Shown: piece by piece, positions 16,755-25,049 of the stretch | How positions within the stretch are numbered: the first letter of the stretch is position 1 | Layout of the letters: each line of letters opens with the position of its first letter | Origin: CALDTK01 sp965215215 | Lineage (GTDB): Bacteria; Bacteroidota; Bacteroidia; Chitinophagales; Saprospiraceae | Assembly: GCA_965215215.1 (NCBI GenBank) | Contig: OZ244043.1 | Location: 2,852,001-2,916,000, forward strand | DNA length: 64,000 nt | Direction of reading: 5' to 3' | The notes under the pieces: generated by a model | Told to the model about the DNA's origin: nothing | Database searches by the model: none | What the model saw: the letters and a program-made list of their open reading frames with translations, nothing else | Translations under genes and position numbers: made by a program

Positions 16755-16762
16755 TACTTTTC
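16755..16762 (+). promoter_or_regulatory. Putative -7 element for the phosphosugar mutase
   Basis: TACTTTTC ends 4 nt before the ATG, so transcription would begin at or next to the start codon. Confidence 0.5.
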
Positions 16763-16766
16763 GGCC

Positions 16767-18497
16767 ATGGCGAGCTTCGACACCACCACCCAGGCCAACA
16801 TCGACAAGTGGCTGCAGGGCGATTACGATCCCGAGACCAAGCAAAACGTACAGGCGCTGCTCGACGCGGGCGATGCGGAGGCGGTGACGAATGCCTTTTA
16901 CCAGGACCTAGAGTTTGGCACCGGCGGCCTACGCGGCATCATGGGCGTAGGCTCCAACCGGGTAAACCGCTACACCCTCGGTGCGGCGACGCAGGGGTTT
17001 TCCGATTACCTCAACGCCGAGACTTCGACGCCGAGCGTGGCCGTCGCGCACGACAACCGCAACAACTCCGTCCACTTCGCCACGCTGGTGGCCGACGTAT
17101 TTTCGGCTAACGGCATCCGGGTGTACTTCTTCGAGGGCATGCGGCCGACGCCCGAGCTGTCCTTCGCCATCCGTGAGCTCGGCTGCGCCGGTGGGGTCAT
17201 GCTCACCGCCTCGCACAACCCGCGCGAGTACAACGGTTACAAGGCCTACGGCGCGGACGGCGGGCAGCTCGTGGCCCCAGCCGATGCGGCGGTAATGGAG
17301 GCGGTACGCAGGGTGAGCAGCGTGAGTCAGGTCAAGTTCCGACGCCGTGGCGAATTGGTCGAAACCATCGGCGCCGATATCGACAAGCGGTACATCGACG
17401 CGCTCGCCGGGCTTTCGCTAAATCCGGAGGCCATTGCCAAAAACGCCGACATGCCGATCGTCTTCTCGCCGATCCACGGTACGGGGGGCACGATGGTGCC
17501 GCCGACCCTGGAGCGCTTCGGCTTCGAGAACGTAGTCCTCGTCGAGGAGCAGATGAGCGCCGACGGTAACTTCCCCACGGTCGTCTACCCCAACCCGGAA
17601 GAGCACGAGGCCCTCTCGATGGCGCTCGACAAAGCGCGCGAGGTGCGCGCCGATCTCGTGATGGCCACCGATCCGGACGCCGACCGCGTGGGCATCGCCG
17701 TACGCGACGCAACGGGCGAGCTCAGCCTGCTCAACGGCAACCAGACCGCGTCGCTGCTGGTGCACTACGTGCTCTCCGCGCACAAGCGGAAAAAAGAGTT
17801 GCGCGCGAGCGACTACGTGGTCAAAACCATCGTCACCACCTACCTCATCGACAAGATCGCCGCCAGCTTCGACGTCGAGTGCTTCAACACCCTCACCGGC
17901 TTCAAGTACATCGGTGAGTTGATCACCCGCACGAACGGCGAGCGCCGTTTCCTCGTGGGGGGCGAGGAGAGCTACGGCTACCTCGTCGGTGAGCACGCTC
18001 GCGACAAGGACGCCGTGATCAGCTGCGCCATGATCGCCGAGATGACGGCCTTCCACAAAGCCGAGGGTCGGACCCTCTTCGACGCGCTCGTCGAGCTTTA
18101 CGACGAGTACGGGTTCTACCTCGAGCGCCTCGTCTCGGTAAAGAAGGAAGGCAAATCGGGCGCCGAAGAAATCCAGGCCATGATGCGCCGCTTGCGCGAA
18201 AACCCGCCCAACGCGCTCGGTGGATCGCCGGTGGTCACGATCAAGGATTACAAGTCGCGCGAATCGCTCGACATCGGCAGCGACAAGCGCTCGGCCATCG
18301 ACCTGCCGAGCTCCAACGTGCTCCAGTTCTTCACCGAGGACGGTACCATCGTGTCGGCCCGCCCCTCGGGTACCGAGCCGAAGATCAAATTCTACTGCTC
18401 GGTGAACGCCGGACTCGCCGCCCCGGAGGACTACGTGCGCACCGAAAAAGTACTCAGCGACAAAATAGATCGCGTCATGCAAGATATCGGCGAATAA
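16767..18497 (+). CDS. Phosphoglucomutase/phosphomannomutase family enzyme
   Basis: The 576-residue length matches the large phosphosugar mutase type of Bacteroidota, which interconverts hexose 1- and 6-phosphates. Motifs run in order: GLRGIMGVGSNRVN, the phosphoserine loop LTASHNPREYNGYK, metal-binding DPDADRVG, sugar-binding GGEESYG, and the phosphate-binding RPSGTEPKIKFY near the end. The ATG at 16767 is 4 nt after a -7-like TACTTTTC, which implies a leaderless mRNA. Together with galE it could feed nucleotide-sugar synthesis. Glucose or mannose preference cannot be decided. Confidence 0.93.
   Translation: MASFDTTTQANIDKWLQGDYDPETKQNVQALLDAGDAEAVTNAFYQDLEFGTGGLRGIMGVGSNRVNRYTLGAATQGFSDYLNAETSTPSVAVAHDNRNNSVHFATLVADVFSANGIRVYFFEGMRPTPELSFAIRELGCAGGVMLTASHNPREYNGYKAYGADGGQLVAPADAAVMEAVRRVSSVSQVKFRRRGELVETIGADIDKRYIDALAGLSLNPEAIAKNADMPIVFSPIHGTGGTMVPPTLERFGFENVVLVEEQMSADGNFPTVVYPNPEEHEALSMALDKAREVRADLVMATDPDADRVGIAVRDATGELSLLNGNQTASLLVHYVLSAHKRKKELRASDYVVKTIVTTYLIDKIAASFDVECFNTLTGFKYIGELITRTNGERRFLVGGEESYGYLVGEHARDKDAVISCAMIAEMTAFHKAEGRTLFDALVELYDEYGFYLERLVSVKKEGKSGAEEIQAMMRRLRENPPNALGGSPVVTIKDYKSRESLDIGSDKRSAIDLPSSNVLQFFTEDGTIVSARPSGTEPKIKFYCSVNAGLAAPEDYVRTEKVLSDKIDRVMQDIGE
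18190..18203 (-). repeat. Dispersed 14-mer GTTTTNGCGNAAGC
   Basis: Perfect copy in the phosphosugar mutase gene, encoding RLRENP. Confidence 0.85.
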
Positions 18498-18600
18498 TCA
18501 CTCCCAGCTTACACTCACATTAAGGTAATTGTGCACTTAGTCGGCCATCCGATCAAACCCCGGCAACCCATCAGGGCATATTTGACCTTTATCAAGTCGT

Positions 18601-21600
18601 ATGCCCCAAATCACACTCACCCTCGCGCTCTGCTTCACGTGCGTCGCCACTGGCCTAGCCCAGTCGGATGGACACTGCGGGACCGAGCTCTCGCAGGAGG
18701 CGGCTTCGATACGCGATGCCTACAGGGCGCACCTCGCGGAGGCGGGTCACGCCGATCCGGCCGGGACTAGCGAGACGACGGCGGCGGATACGCTCTTCCT
18801 CCCGGTGGTCATCCACCGGATTGCGAAGAGCGACGGCACGGGCGGTGTATCCGCCTCGGTCGCGGACGACGCGCTGCGAACCGCCAACCGCGCCTTCGCC
18901 GCGGGCAGCATCAAGCTGGTCGCCTGCGGACCCAGTCCGCTCATCCGAGACGATGCGTTTTTCGTCATCGAATCCCGGGACGAGGATCAGATCGGCAGAC
19001 TGCGTGAGAGGTACCAAGTGGAAGGCGTGCTCAACGTATACGTGCCCAGTGGCCTCGGGAGCAAGGATGTCGAGGTGTGCGGATACACCGACTTCCCTTT
19101 CGAGGGTGAGCCCAAAAGAGACGTACTCTTCGTGGCCGCCAAGTGCTTCGGCTTCGGTTTTACCTTCCCCCACGAGGTGGGGCACTACCTCGGTCTGTAC
19201 CACACCCACGGCAAGGGGGTCTGCGACGGCACCACCGAGCTCGTAGACGGCTCCAACTGCGAAACGGCCGGCGATAACCTCTGCGATACGCCCGCCGATC
19301 CCAACCTGAGGGGCATAGATTGTAGCACGTCATTCGTGGACGAGGATTGCAACTACACCGGTACGGTCCTCGACGCGAACGGCGATGCGTACGCGCCGGA
19401 CGTGACCAACATCATGTCGTTCACCCGGGAGGGCTGTGCGAAAAGCTTCACCCCCGAACAACTCGAAGTCGCCAGGTTCTACCTATCCAAAGAACGTAAC
19501 TACCTCACGGGTTGCGGCAAGGGCGGCGGCGGTGGTACACCGAAAGTCTGCGGGGGTGCAACCCCGACGCTCGCCGCGGGTAGTATCGACTATACCTCGG
19601 TTACGCTCGAGTATCCCGCCAGCGACAGCTTCGACGCCTACGAGCTCGAATACACCGTCGGCGGTGGAAGCGCCCGGACGCAACCCGCAAGTAAGACCGG
19701 GGAGGTGAGTATCACCGGCCTGCAAACCTGCACCGAGCTCAGCGCACGTATCCGCGGAATATGCAGCAACGGAGTCCCGGGCAAGTGGAGTGAAAGGCTC
19801 AACGTCGAGACCGACGGTTGCGATCTCACCCACTGCGTTCAGGTCAACGGTAAATCCTTCGTATACGTGTCCGCCCTCACCGTGGGCGGCATCAAAGTAC
19901 CCGAGGGAACCAGCGAAGTCGGCTACAGTCTATTCGAGGACGTGATCGGGGTTTCCGCACCCCCGAGCGGGCCGTACTCCTTACCGATCAGCCTCACCGT
20001 CGCTACCGACACCGGCGCGGGGGGGGACGAAGCTTACGTCGGCGTCTGGATAGACGCCAACGTAGACGGCGTATTCTCCACCGTCGAGCGCGTTCTTACC
20101 CGGACCGTCGACTTGGACAAGACGAGCAACTTCACCGTTGGGGTTGCCCAGAACCTGTCCCGCGACGTGGAGTTGCCGATGCGCATCACCCTGGGCGACA
20201 AACCGATCACCGACCCCTGTGCCGCCGGCGGTGGCGAGACGGTGGATCTGCGCCTCAAGATTTCGAATGAAGAGGCGATCGTAGTCTGGAAGCCAAGCTC
20301 GCTTCGGCTCGGTCCGGAATCATCCACCGGAACCGTCGAGCTGAGCGCCGGAGGCGCCTGGTCGATCTCCGAGACACCCACCTGGTTTACGCTCGACCCG
20401 GCGAGCGGCAGCGACTTCGGTGAGGCCACGCTCAACTACACCGTGTCCGCCAACCGGGGCTGCACCCCCCGGGAAGGCGTGATCCGCTTGAGCAGCGCGG
20501 GCAAAACGGCGAACCTCGTCATCAGTCAGGCGACCAACGCCGATGGCATCAGCGTACTCTCCGAAAAAGTGATCGCCCTCCCCAGCGGGGGTGGCGAGGT
20601 CCGTGCTCAGTTTCAGTCGTTCGCGTTCTTCGGCGTAACCTCCAGCGAGTGGGTCCCTCGCTTGGATACGACTAAAGTTAGCGGTACCTACACCAAGGTC
20701 GTTCGGGTAGGGCCAAACACTTCCGCCTCCGAGCGCCGGGGCTTCGTTGCCGCCTCGGGCTGCGGCGAACGGGTGCAGGTGTCCGTGGTGCAGGCCGGCC
20801 GTACGGCGGCTAAGGTGGCCTGGGCGGAAAGCCAGGTCTCGTTCGAGGCACGGAGTAGGCCTAAACTTATCCGATTCACCGCGAGTGGGGCCTGGTCGAT
20901 TACCGACGTACCCAACTGGCTCCTACTCGATACGGTGAGCGGCAACGCCAGCGGCGGCCAGAAGCTATCGCTCGGCGTCCGCCGCAACGTGAGCTGCTCC
21001 AACCGCACGGCACGGATCAAGTTGAGCAGTGGCTCCTCGACCGCCACACTCGTAGTATCGCAACGAGCGCCAGCGCCCAAAGTCTCGCTCCTTACGGACG
21101 CCAACATCGTACTTCCGGCTAGCGGCGGCACGGTGAGTGCGGCCCTCGTGAGCACCCACCGCTACAACGTAACCGGCCGGAGCTGGCTGTCCGCGATCTC
21201 GGCCACCGAACGCCTGGACACTAGCTCGGTCAGTACCACGGTACCCGCGAACCCGGGTACCGGAGAGCGCGTCGCCACCGTGATTGGCTTCGGTTGCGGA
21301 GATACCACCACCCTTACCGTAAGGCAGGCCGCACCCGATATAGCCACCGTGCAGTGGAGCAGCGACACGCTTCGCTTCGGGCCGAGCTCCTTCCAGAGCA
21401 TCGTTTCCTTCGCGAGTTCCGGGGCGTGGACCATCGACGGCACGCCGAGTTGGTTTACGCTCAACGGCGCCGCGGGTGCGAGCACGACCAACTCGCTCGA
21501 CTTCACGCTCGTCCGCAACAGCAGTTGCGCACCCCGCGTCGCCAGACTGGTGCTCGACGCCGAAGGCATCTCCGACCAGCTCACGATCGTCCAAGAACCC

Positions 21601-22395
21601 GCCGAGCCCGCTATCGAGGTCCTGTCGTCCGACACGGTCACCGTCGGTCCGCTCGGCGGGGGCTTCGAGGTCGTGCTCGACAGTGAGCACGAGTACAGCA
21701 TCAGCTCCGACGCCTGGATTAACGTAAACCCGGTTGCTGCTGCCCTCGATGAAACTGAGCTCCCCATCCTGATCCCCACCTTCGCCGAAGGCACCGAACG
21801 GAGCGGTTTCATCGAGGCGAGCGGCTGCGGCGAGCTGGCGCGTGTCACCGTCATCCAGGAAGCCCCCCTTACGTATTGGAACAACGTATCCGAAGTACAG
21901 CTCGCCCCCGGTGTAGACACTTTCTCGCTCGCCGTGGCGAGCAACGTGGACTGGGAGGTTTCCACCGATCGGGACTGGTTGGACGTGCAAACCGACGTCG
22001 GTTCCGCCGACGGGCGCGTCGTGTTACAGTACCTGGGCGGGGCCGACATCGGCGACATCGCCCGCGTTCGGCTCGCGCCCGAGCTCGGCGTCGTTACCGG
22101 CTCGGAGCTGATCGTGGTCAGTGCCCCCGATTCCACGACTACTTCCACTACCGAAGCCGTACCGCTTGCGCTAAAACTCGTGGGCGCCAACCCGTTCGGC
22201 GGCGAATTGAAACTTCGCCCGACGTTGCCCGGTCAGTTCGAGTGGACGGTACACGACCTTACGGGCCGTGTTTTCGCGCGAGCTAAAGCAACCGAGCTCA
22301 GCCTCGACAGCTCGACCTGGCCGGCCGGTCTGTACCTCGTCGCCGTACGCGACCAGGAGGGCAACCGCAGTATCCGACGGGTCGTGCACCAGTAG
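18601..22395 (+). CDS. Secreted M43-type metalloprotease with seven BACON-like domains, T9SS type A cargo
   Basis: A 1264-residue secreted protein. A signal peptide ends near TGLAQ (about residue 21). The catalytic domain carries the zinc motif HEVGHYLGLYH (191-201) and Met-turn NIMSF (about Met272), as in pappalysin-like M43 proteases, with many Cys residues. After a poly-Gly linker comes a fibronectin type III-like domain (about 320-410), a strand domain, then seven BACON-like domains of about 80 residues (about 560-1180) that alternate between two subtypes. The last 80 residues (NPFGGELKLRP, YDLTGR-like HDLTGRVFA, GLYLVAV) form a T9SS type A sorting domain. It is presumably exported and attached to the cell surface or released. 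Confidence 0.92.
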   Translation: MPQITLTLALCFTCVATGLAQSDGHCGTELSQEAASIRDAYRAHLAEAGHADPAGTSETTAADTLFLPVVIHRIAKSDGTGGVSASVADDALRTANRAFAAGSIKLVACGPSPLIRDDAFFVIESRDEDQIGRLRERYQVEGVLNVYVPSGLGSKDVEVCGYTDFPFEGEPKRDVLFVAAKCFGFGFTFPHEVGHYLGLYHTHGKGVCDGTTELVDGSNCETAGDNLCDTPADPNLRGIDCSTSFVDEDCNYTGTVLDANGDAYAPDVTNIMSFTREGCAKSFTPEQLEVARFYLSKERNYLTGCGKGGGGGTPKVCGGATPTLAAGSIDYTSVTLEYPASDSFDAYELEYTVGGGSARTQPASKTGEVSITGLQTCTELSARIRGICSNGVPGKWSERLNVETDGCDLTHCVQVNGKSFVYVSALTVGGIKVPEGTSEVGYSLFEDVIGVSAPPSGPYSLPISLTVATDTGAGGDEAYVGVWIDANVDGVFSTVERVLTRTVDLDKTSNFTVGVAQNLSRDVELPMRITLGDKPITDPCAAGGGETVDLRLKISNEEAIVVWKPSSLRLGPESSTGTVELSAGGAWSISETPTWFTLDPASGSDFGEATLNYTVSANRGCTPREGVIRLSSAGKTANLVISQATNADGISVLSEKVIALPSGGGEVRAQFQSFAFFGVTSSEWVPRLDTTKVSGTYTKVVRVGPNTSASERRGFVAASGCGERVQVSVVQAGRTAAKVAWAESQVSFEARSRPKLIRFTASGAWSITDVPNWLLLDTVSGNASGGQKLSLGVRRNVSCSNRTARIKLSSGSSTATLVVSQRAPAPKVSLLTDANIVLPASGGTVSAALVSTHRYNVTGRSWLSAISATERLDTSSVSTTVPANPGTGERVATVIGFGCGDTTTLTVRQAAPDIATVQWSSDTLRFGPSSFQSIVSFASSGAWTIDGTPSWFTLNGAAGASTTNSLDFTLVRNSSCAPRVARLVLDAEGISDQLTIVQEPAEPAIEVLSSDTVTVGPLGGGFEVVLDSEHEYSISSDAWINVNPVAAALDETELPILIPTFAEGTERSGFIEASGCGELARVTVIQEAPLTYWNNVSEVQLAPGVDTFSLAVASNVDWEVSTDRDWLDVQTDVGSADGRVVLQYLGGADIGDIARVRLAPELGVVTGSELIVVSAPDSTTTSTTEAVPLALKLVGANPFGGELKLRPTLPGQFEWTVHDLTGRVFARAKATELSLDSSTWPAGLYLVAVRDQEGNRSIRRVVHQ
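22164..22177 (-). repeat. Dispersed 14-mer GTTTTNGCGNAAGC
   Basis: Perfect copy in the M43 protease gene just before the sorting domain, encoding PLALKL. Confidence 0.85.
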
Positions 22396-22492
22396 AACCT
22401 CGTGCAATTCCGGAAGGAATAGGCGCGCAGCGACTATTCGCTGAACCATGCTCGCCCCACGGCGCTCATTGTTGTGCACTTAATCTACAGCA

Positions 22493-23665
22493 ATGGTTTA
22501 CCGTCAGGCGTCTGAGGAAACGGAGCCCCGATCGAACGTCGGCGTCGCACTCGATCAGGAGTTACTGGCTCAACTCGATAACTTCAACCCCGATAATTAC
22601 GACCCACGTGGGGTCAGTCGCTCCCTCGCGGTACTGCGCGAGGCGGGCGTGTTGCAGGCCGCGGCTACCGCCGAGCTGCAGTGCGAGGGCCACGCCGACG
22701 CAGCCAGCGCAGCCGCGGCCTTCGCGCGTCAGCTCGACCTACTCTACGAGGTCGGGCGGGGTAGCTTACCCCTCGGGCGCATCTTCGAGGGTCACGTAAA
22801 CGCCCTGGAGTTGATCGCGCGGTTTGCCGACGGAGAGCAGAAGGAGCGCTGGTACGCCGATGCCGCCGCCGGAGAGTTGTTCGGGGTCTGGAACACCGAA
22901 GCCGGAGACGGCTTGCGGGTCAAACCGACCGACGACCCGAAGGCGTACCGCCTCGAGGGGGCCAAGACCTTTTGCTCGGGCGCCGAAGACGTAACCCGGC
23001 CGATCATCAGTGGTCAGCGTTGGGACGCCGAACGGGCCACGGGGTGGCAAATGCTCGTGTACCCCATGCAGCGGCTACCGGGTAATCGGGTCGACGCGAG
23101 CTTCTGGTCGCCGCTCGGCATGCAGGCCTCCGCGAGTCACCGCGTCGATTTCGACGGACTCCCGGTCGCTGATGTCGACCTGCTCGGCGAGCCGAACGAC
23201 TACCACCGACAGCCTCATTTTAGCGGGGGAGCCGTGCGCTTCGCCGCCGTGCAACTCGGGGGCGCTCAAGCCCTGTACGAGCACACCCGCGCGTTACTCG
23301 TGTCGATGCGCCGGGAGCGCGATCCTTACCAGTGCCACCGCCTCGGCCGCATGGAGATCGCCGTGCAGAGCGGGCGCAATTGGATGGCGATGGCCACCCA
23401 GCGCGCTTTACCCGCCTGGCACGAGCCCGGGGAGGTAATCCACTTCGCCAACATGATGCGCACCGCGACCCTCGACCTGTGTACCGAAATCCTCGACCTC
23501 TGCGAACAGGCCGTGGGCGCGCGTGGGTTTTTGGCGCCGAAGCCGATCCAGCGCATCTATAGCGACCTTCGGATGTACTTACGTCAGCCGGCTCCCGACA
23601 ACGCGCTCGCCGCGGTCGGGCACTACGCAAGCTCCGCGGCGAACCCCGCGGGAGGACCCCTCTAA
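22493..23665 (+). CDS. Acyl-CoA dehydrogenase-fold flavoprotein lacking the usual catalytic Glu region
   Basis: The 390-residue product follows the acyl-CoA dehydrogenase layout: helical N-terminus, middle beta-domain (GVWNTEAGDGLRV, LEGAKTFCSGAEDV) and C-terminal four-helix bundle (ILDLCEQAVGARGFL). In true dehydrogenases the end reads like YEGT with a catalytic Glu; here it is RIYSDLRMYLRQPAPDNAL, without it. That suggests a flavin-dependent oxygenase or amine/acyl oxidising relative rather than beta-oxidation. It heads a + strand run with PIG-L and methyltransferase genes (gaps 19 and 3 bp). The substrate is unknown. Confidence 0.8.
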   Translation: MVYRQASEETEPRSNVGVALDQELLAQLDNFNPDNYDPRGVSRSLAVLREAGVLQAAATAELQCEGHADAASAAAAFARQLDLLYEVGRGSLPLGRIFEGHVNALELIARFADGEQKERWYADAAAGELFGVWNTEAGDGLRVKPTDDPKAYRLEGAKTFCSGAEDVTRPIISGQRWDAERATGWQMLVYPMQRLPGNRVDASFWSPLGMQASASHRVDFDGLPVADVDLLGEPNDYHRQPHFSGGAVRFAAVQLGGAQALYEHTRALLVSMRRERDPYQCHRLGRMEIAVQSGRNWMAMATQRALPAWHEPGEVIHFANMMRTATLDLCTEILDLCEQAVGARGFLAPKPIQRIYSDLRMYLRQPAPDNALAAVGHYASSAANPAGGPL

Positions 23666-23684
23666 CGCATCCCCGAACCCATAC

Positions 23685-24437
23685 ATGTCGACAAGTACCC
23701 TCCGGCCCCCCGCGGAACGCCTCTTCGCCCACGCCAAACCGATTACCGTCGGCGACCTTCCGGCCCCCTGGCTCGTACTCGTGCCGCACGCCGACGACGA
23801 AACGCTCGGCCTGGGTGGCTTACTCGCGCAGGGATTTGACGCCGGAGTAGAAGTAGACCTGCTGTTGATGACCGACGGCACCGGGTCGCATCCGAACGCC
23901 GTAGAGTACACCGCCGAACGGCGCCGCGCGACGCGCGAAGCCGAGCTCGCCGAGGCCATCGACCGACTGGGCGGAAAGAACGCCCGACTGCAGTTTTGGC
24001 GCAAGCCCGATACGAATCTACCCACCCCCGACGATACGGAGGCGCTCGCCTCCCTAGCCGGTATGCTGACCCAGAAGCCCTACGGCACGGTGCTTACGCC
24101 CTGGCGCGATGACCCGCACGGGGACCACCGCGCGACGACCGCGCTGCTGTACGCGGCCCTAGCCGAACGCACCACGAAGCCACGGATCATCGAATACGCC
24201 GTTTGGCTCGGACACCAGGGCTCGGAGGAGGATTACCCGAGCACCTCCGAGGTGAAGGTGTACGAGCTCGACGTGCGCGAGCAGATCCCCGCCAAACGTC
24301 ACGCGCTCAAGGCGCACGCCTCGCAACTCGGGCAGGTGTTCGACGACGTGGACGGGTTCGTCGTGCCTGACGCCCTGCACGCGACCGTGGACCTCCCGGT
24401 CGAGTACTTCTTCGAATCCATCCGCCAGCTTTCGTAG
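23685..24437 (+). CDS. PIG-L family N-acetylglucosamine deacetylase-like protein
   Basis: The 250-residue product has the PIG-L zinc signature PHADDETLGLGGLL (about residues 33-46) and the downstream Asp/His cluster WRDDPHGDHRAT, both needed for metal binding. Family members remove acetyl groups from N-acetylglucosamine in glycolipids, mycothiol, bacillithiol or teicoplanin-type compounds. The ATG at 23685 was chosen because the preceding frame overlaps the flavoprotein gene. Its neighbours, a flavoprotein, a NodS-like methyltransferase and a family 2 glycosyltransferase, point to synthesis of a modified amino-sugar compound. Confidence 0.9.
   Translation: MSTSTLRPPAERLFAHAKPITVGDLPAPWLVLVPHADDETLGLGGLLAQGFDAGVEVDLLLMTDGTGSHPNAVEYTAERRRATREAELAEAIDRLGGKNARLQFWRKPDTNLPTPDDTEALASLAGMLTQKPYGTVLTPWRDDPHGDHRATTALLYAALAERTTKPRIIEYAVWLGHQGSEEDYPSTSEVKVYELDVREQIPAKRHALKAHASQLGQVFDDVDGFVVPDALHATVDLPVEYFFESIRQLS
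23993..24006 (+). repeat. Dispersed 14-mer GTTTTNGCGNAAGC
   Basis: Perfect copy in the PIG-L gene, encoding QFWRKP. Confidence 0.85.
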
Positions 24438-24440
24438 CCC

Positions 24441-25049
24441 ATGGAGCCCTTCGAGCGCCCGGACGAGAGTTTGGACTCCGCCTATTTCGAAAAGATTTAC
24501 GCGACCACGGATGACCCGTGGGACTTTCGCAGCAGTGGGTACGAGCGCGCGAAGTACGCCGATACCCTCGCCTCGTTGCCGCGCGAACGCTACCGGCGGG
24601 CCTTCGAGATCGGTTGCTCGAACGGGGAGCTGAGCGCCCGCTTGATCCCGAGGGTGGGCGAGCTGCTGTCCGTAGACCTAAACGAGCGCGCACTCGCGGC
24701 CGCCCGGAGGCGGAATGCACGCGCCGATTCGGTGCGTTTCGAACGCTTACAATTTCCGAGCGAGCTGCCCGAGGGCAGTTTCGACCTGATCGTGGTGAGC
24801 GAGGTAGCGTACTACTGGGGGCGTGCGGATTTCGAGAAAGCACAGCGGTTATTACACGGACTCCTCGAGCCGGGCGGAGACCTGATGCTCGTGCACTACA
24901 CACCGGAGGAAACCGACTACCCCATGACGGGAGACGAGGTCCACGAAAGTTTCCTCGGCCTCAGCCGGCAAGCGGGCGGTGCGCCCTGGCGGCACCTAAC
25001 GGGTCATCGACACGCGCGCTACCGCCTCGACGCGTTTCGGCGGTGTTAA
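24441..25049 (+). CDS. SAM-dependent methyltransferase, NodS-like
   Basis: The 202-residue product opens with SAYFEKIYATTDDPWDFRSSGYERAKY, the signature of NodS-like N-methyltransferases, followed by the SAM-binding EIGCSNGELSARL (about residues 54-66), the acidic LLSVDLNERAL and FDLIVVSEVAYYW. NodS itself methylates a free amino group on a chito-oligosaccharide after deacetylation by NodB. Here a PIG-L deacetylase lies 3 bp upstream, which fits the same order of chemistry. The last 89 bp overlap the convergent glycosyltransferase gene, an unusually long coding overlap in this window. Confidence 0.88.
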   Translation: MEPFERPDESLDSAYFEKIYATTDDPWDFRSSGYERAKYADTLASLPRERYRRAFEIGCSNGELSARLIPRVGELLSVDLNERALAAARRRNARADSVRFERLQFPSELPEGSFDLIVVSEVAYYWGRADFEKAQRLLHGLLEPGGDLMLVHYTPEETDYPMTGDEVHESFLGLSRQAGGAPWRHLTGHRHARYRLDAFRRC

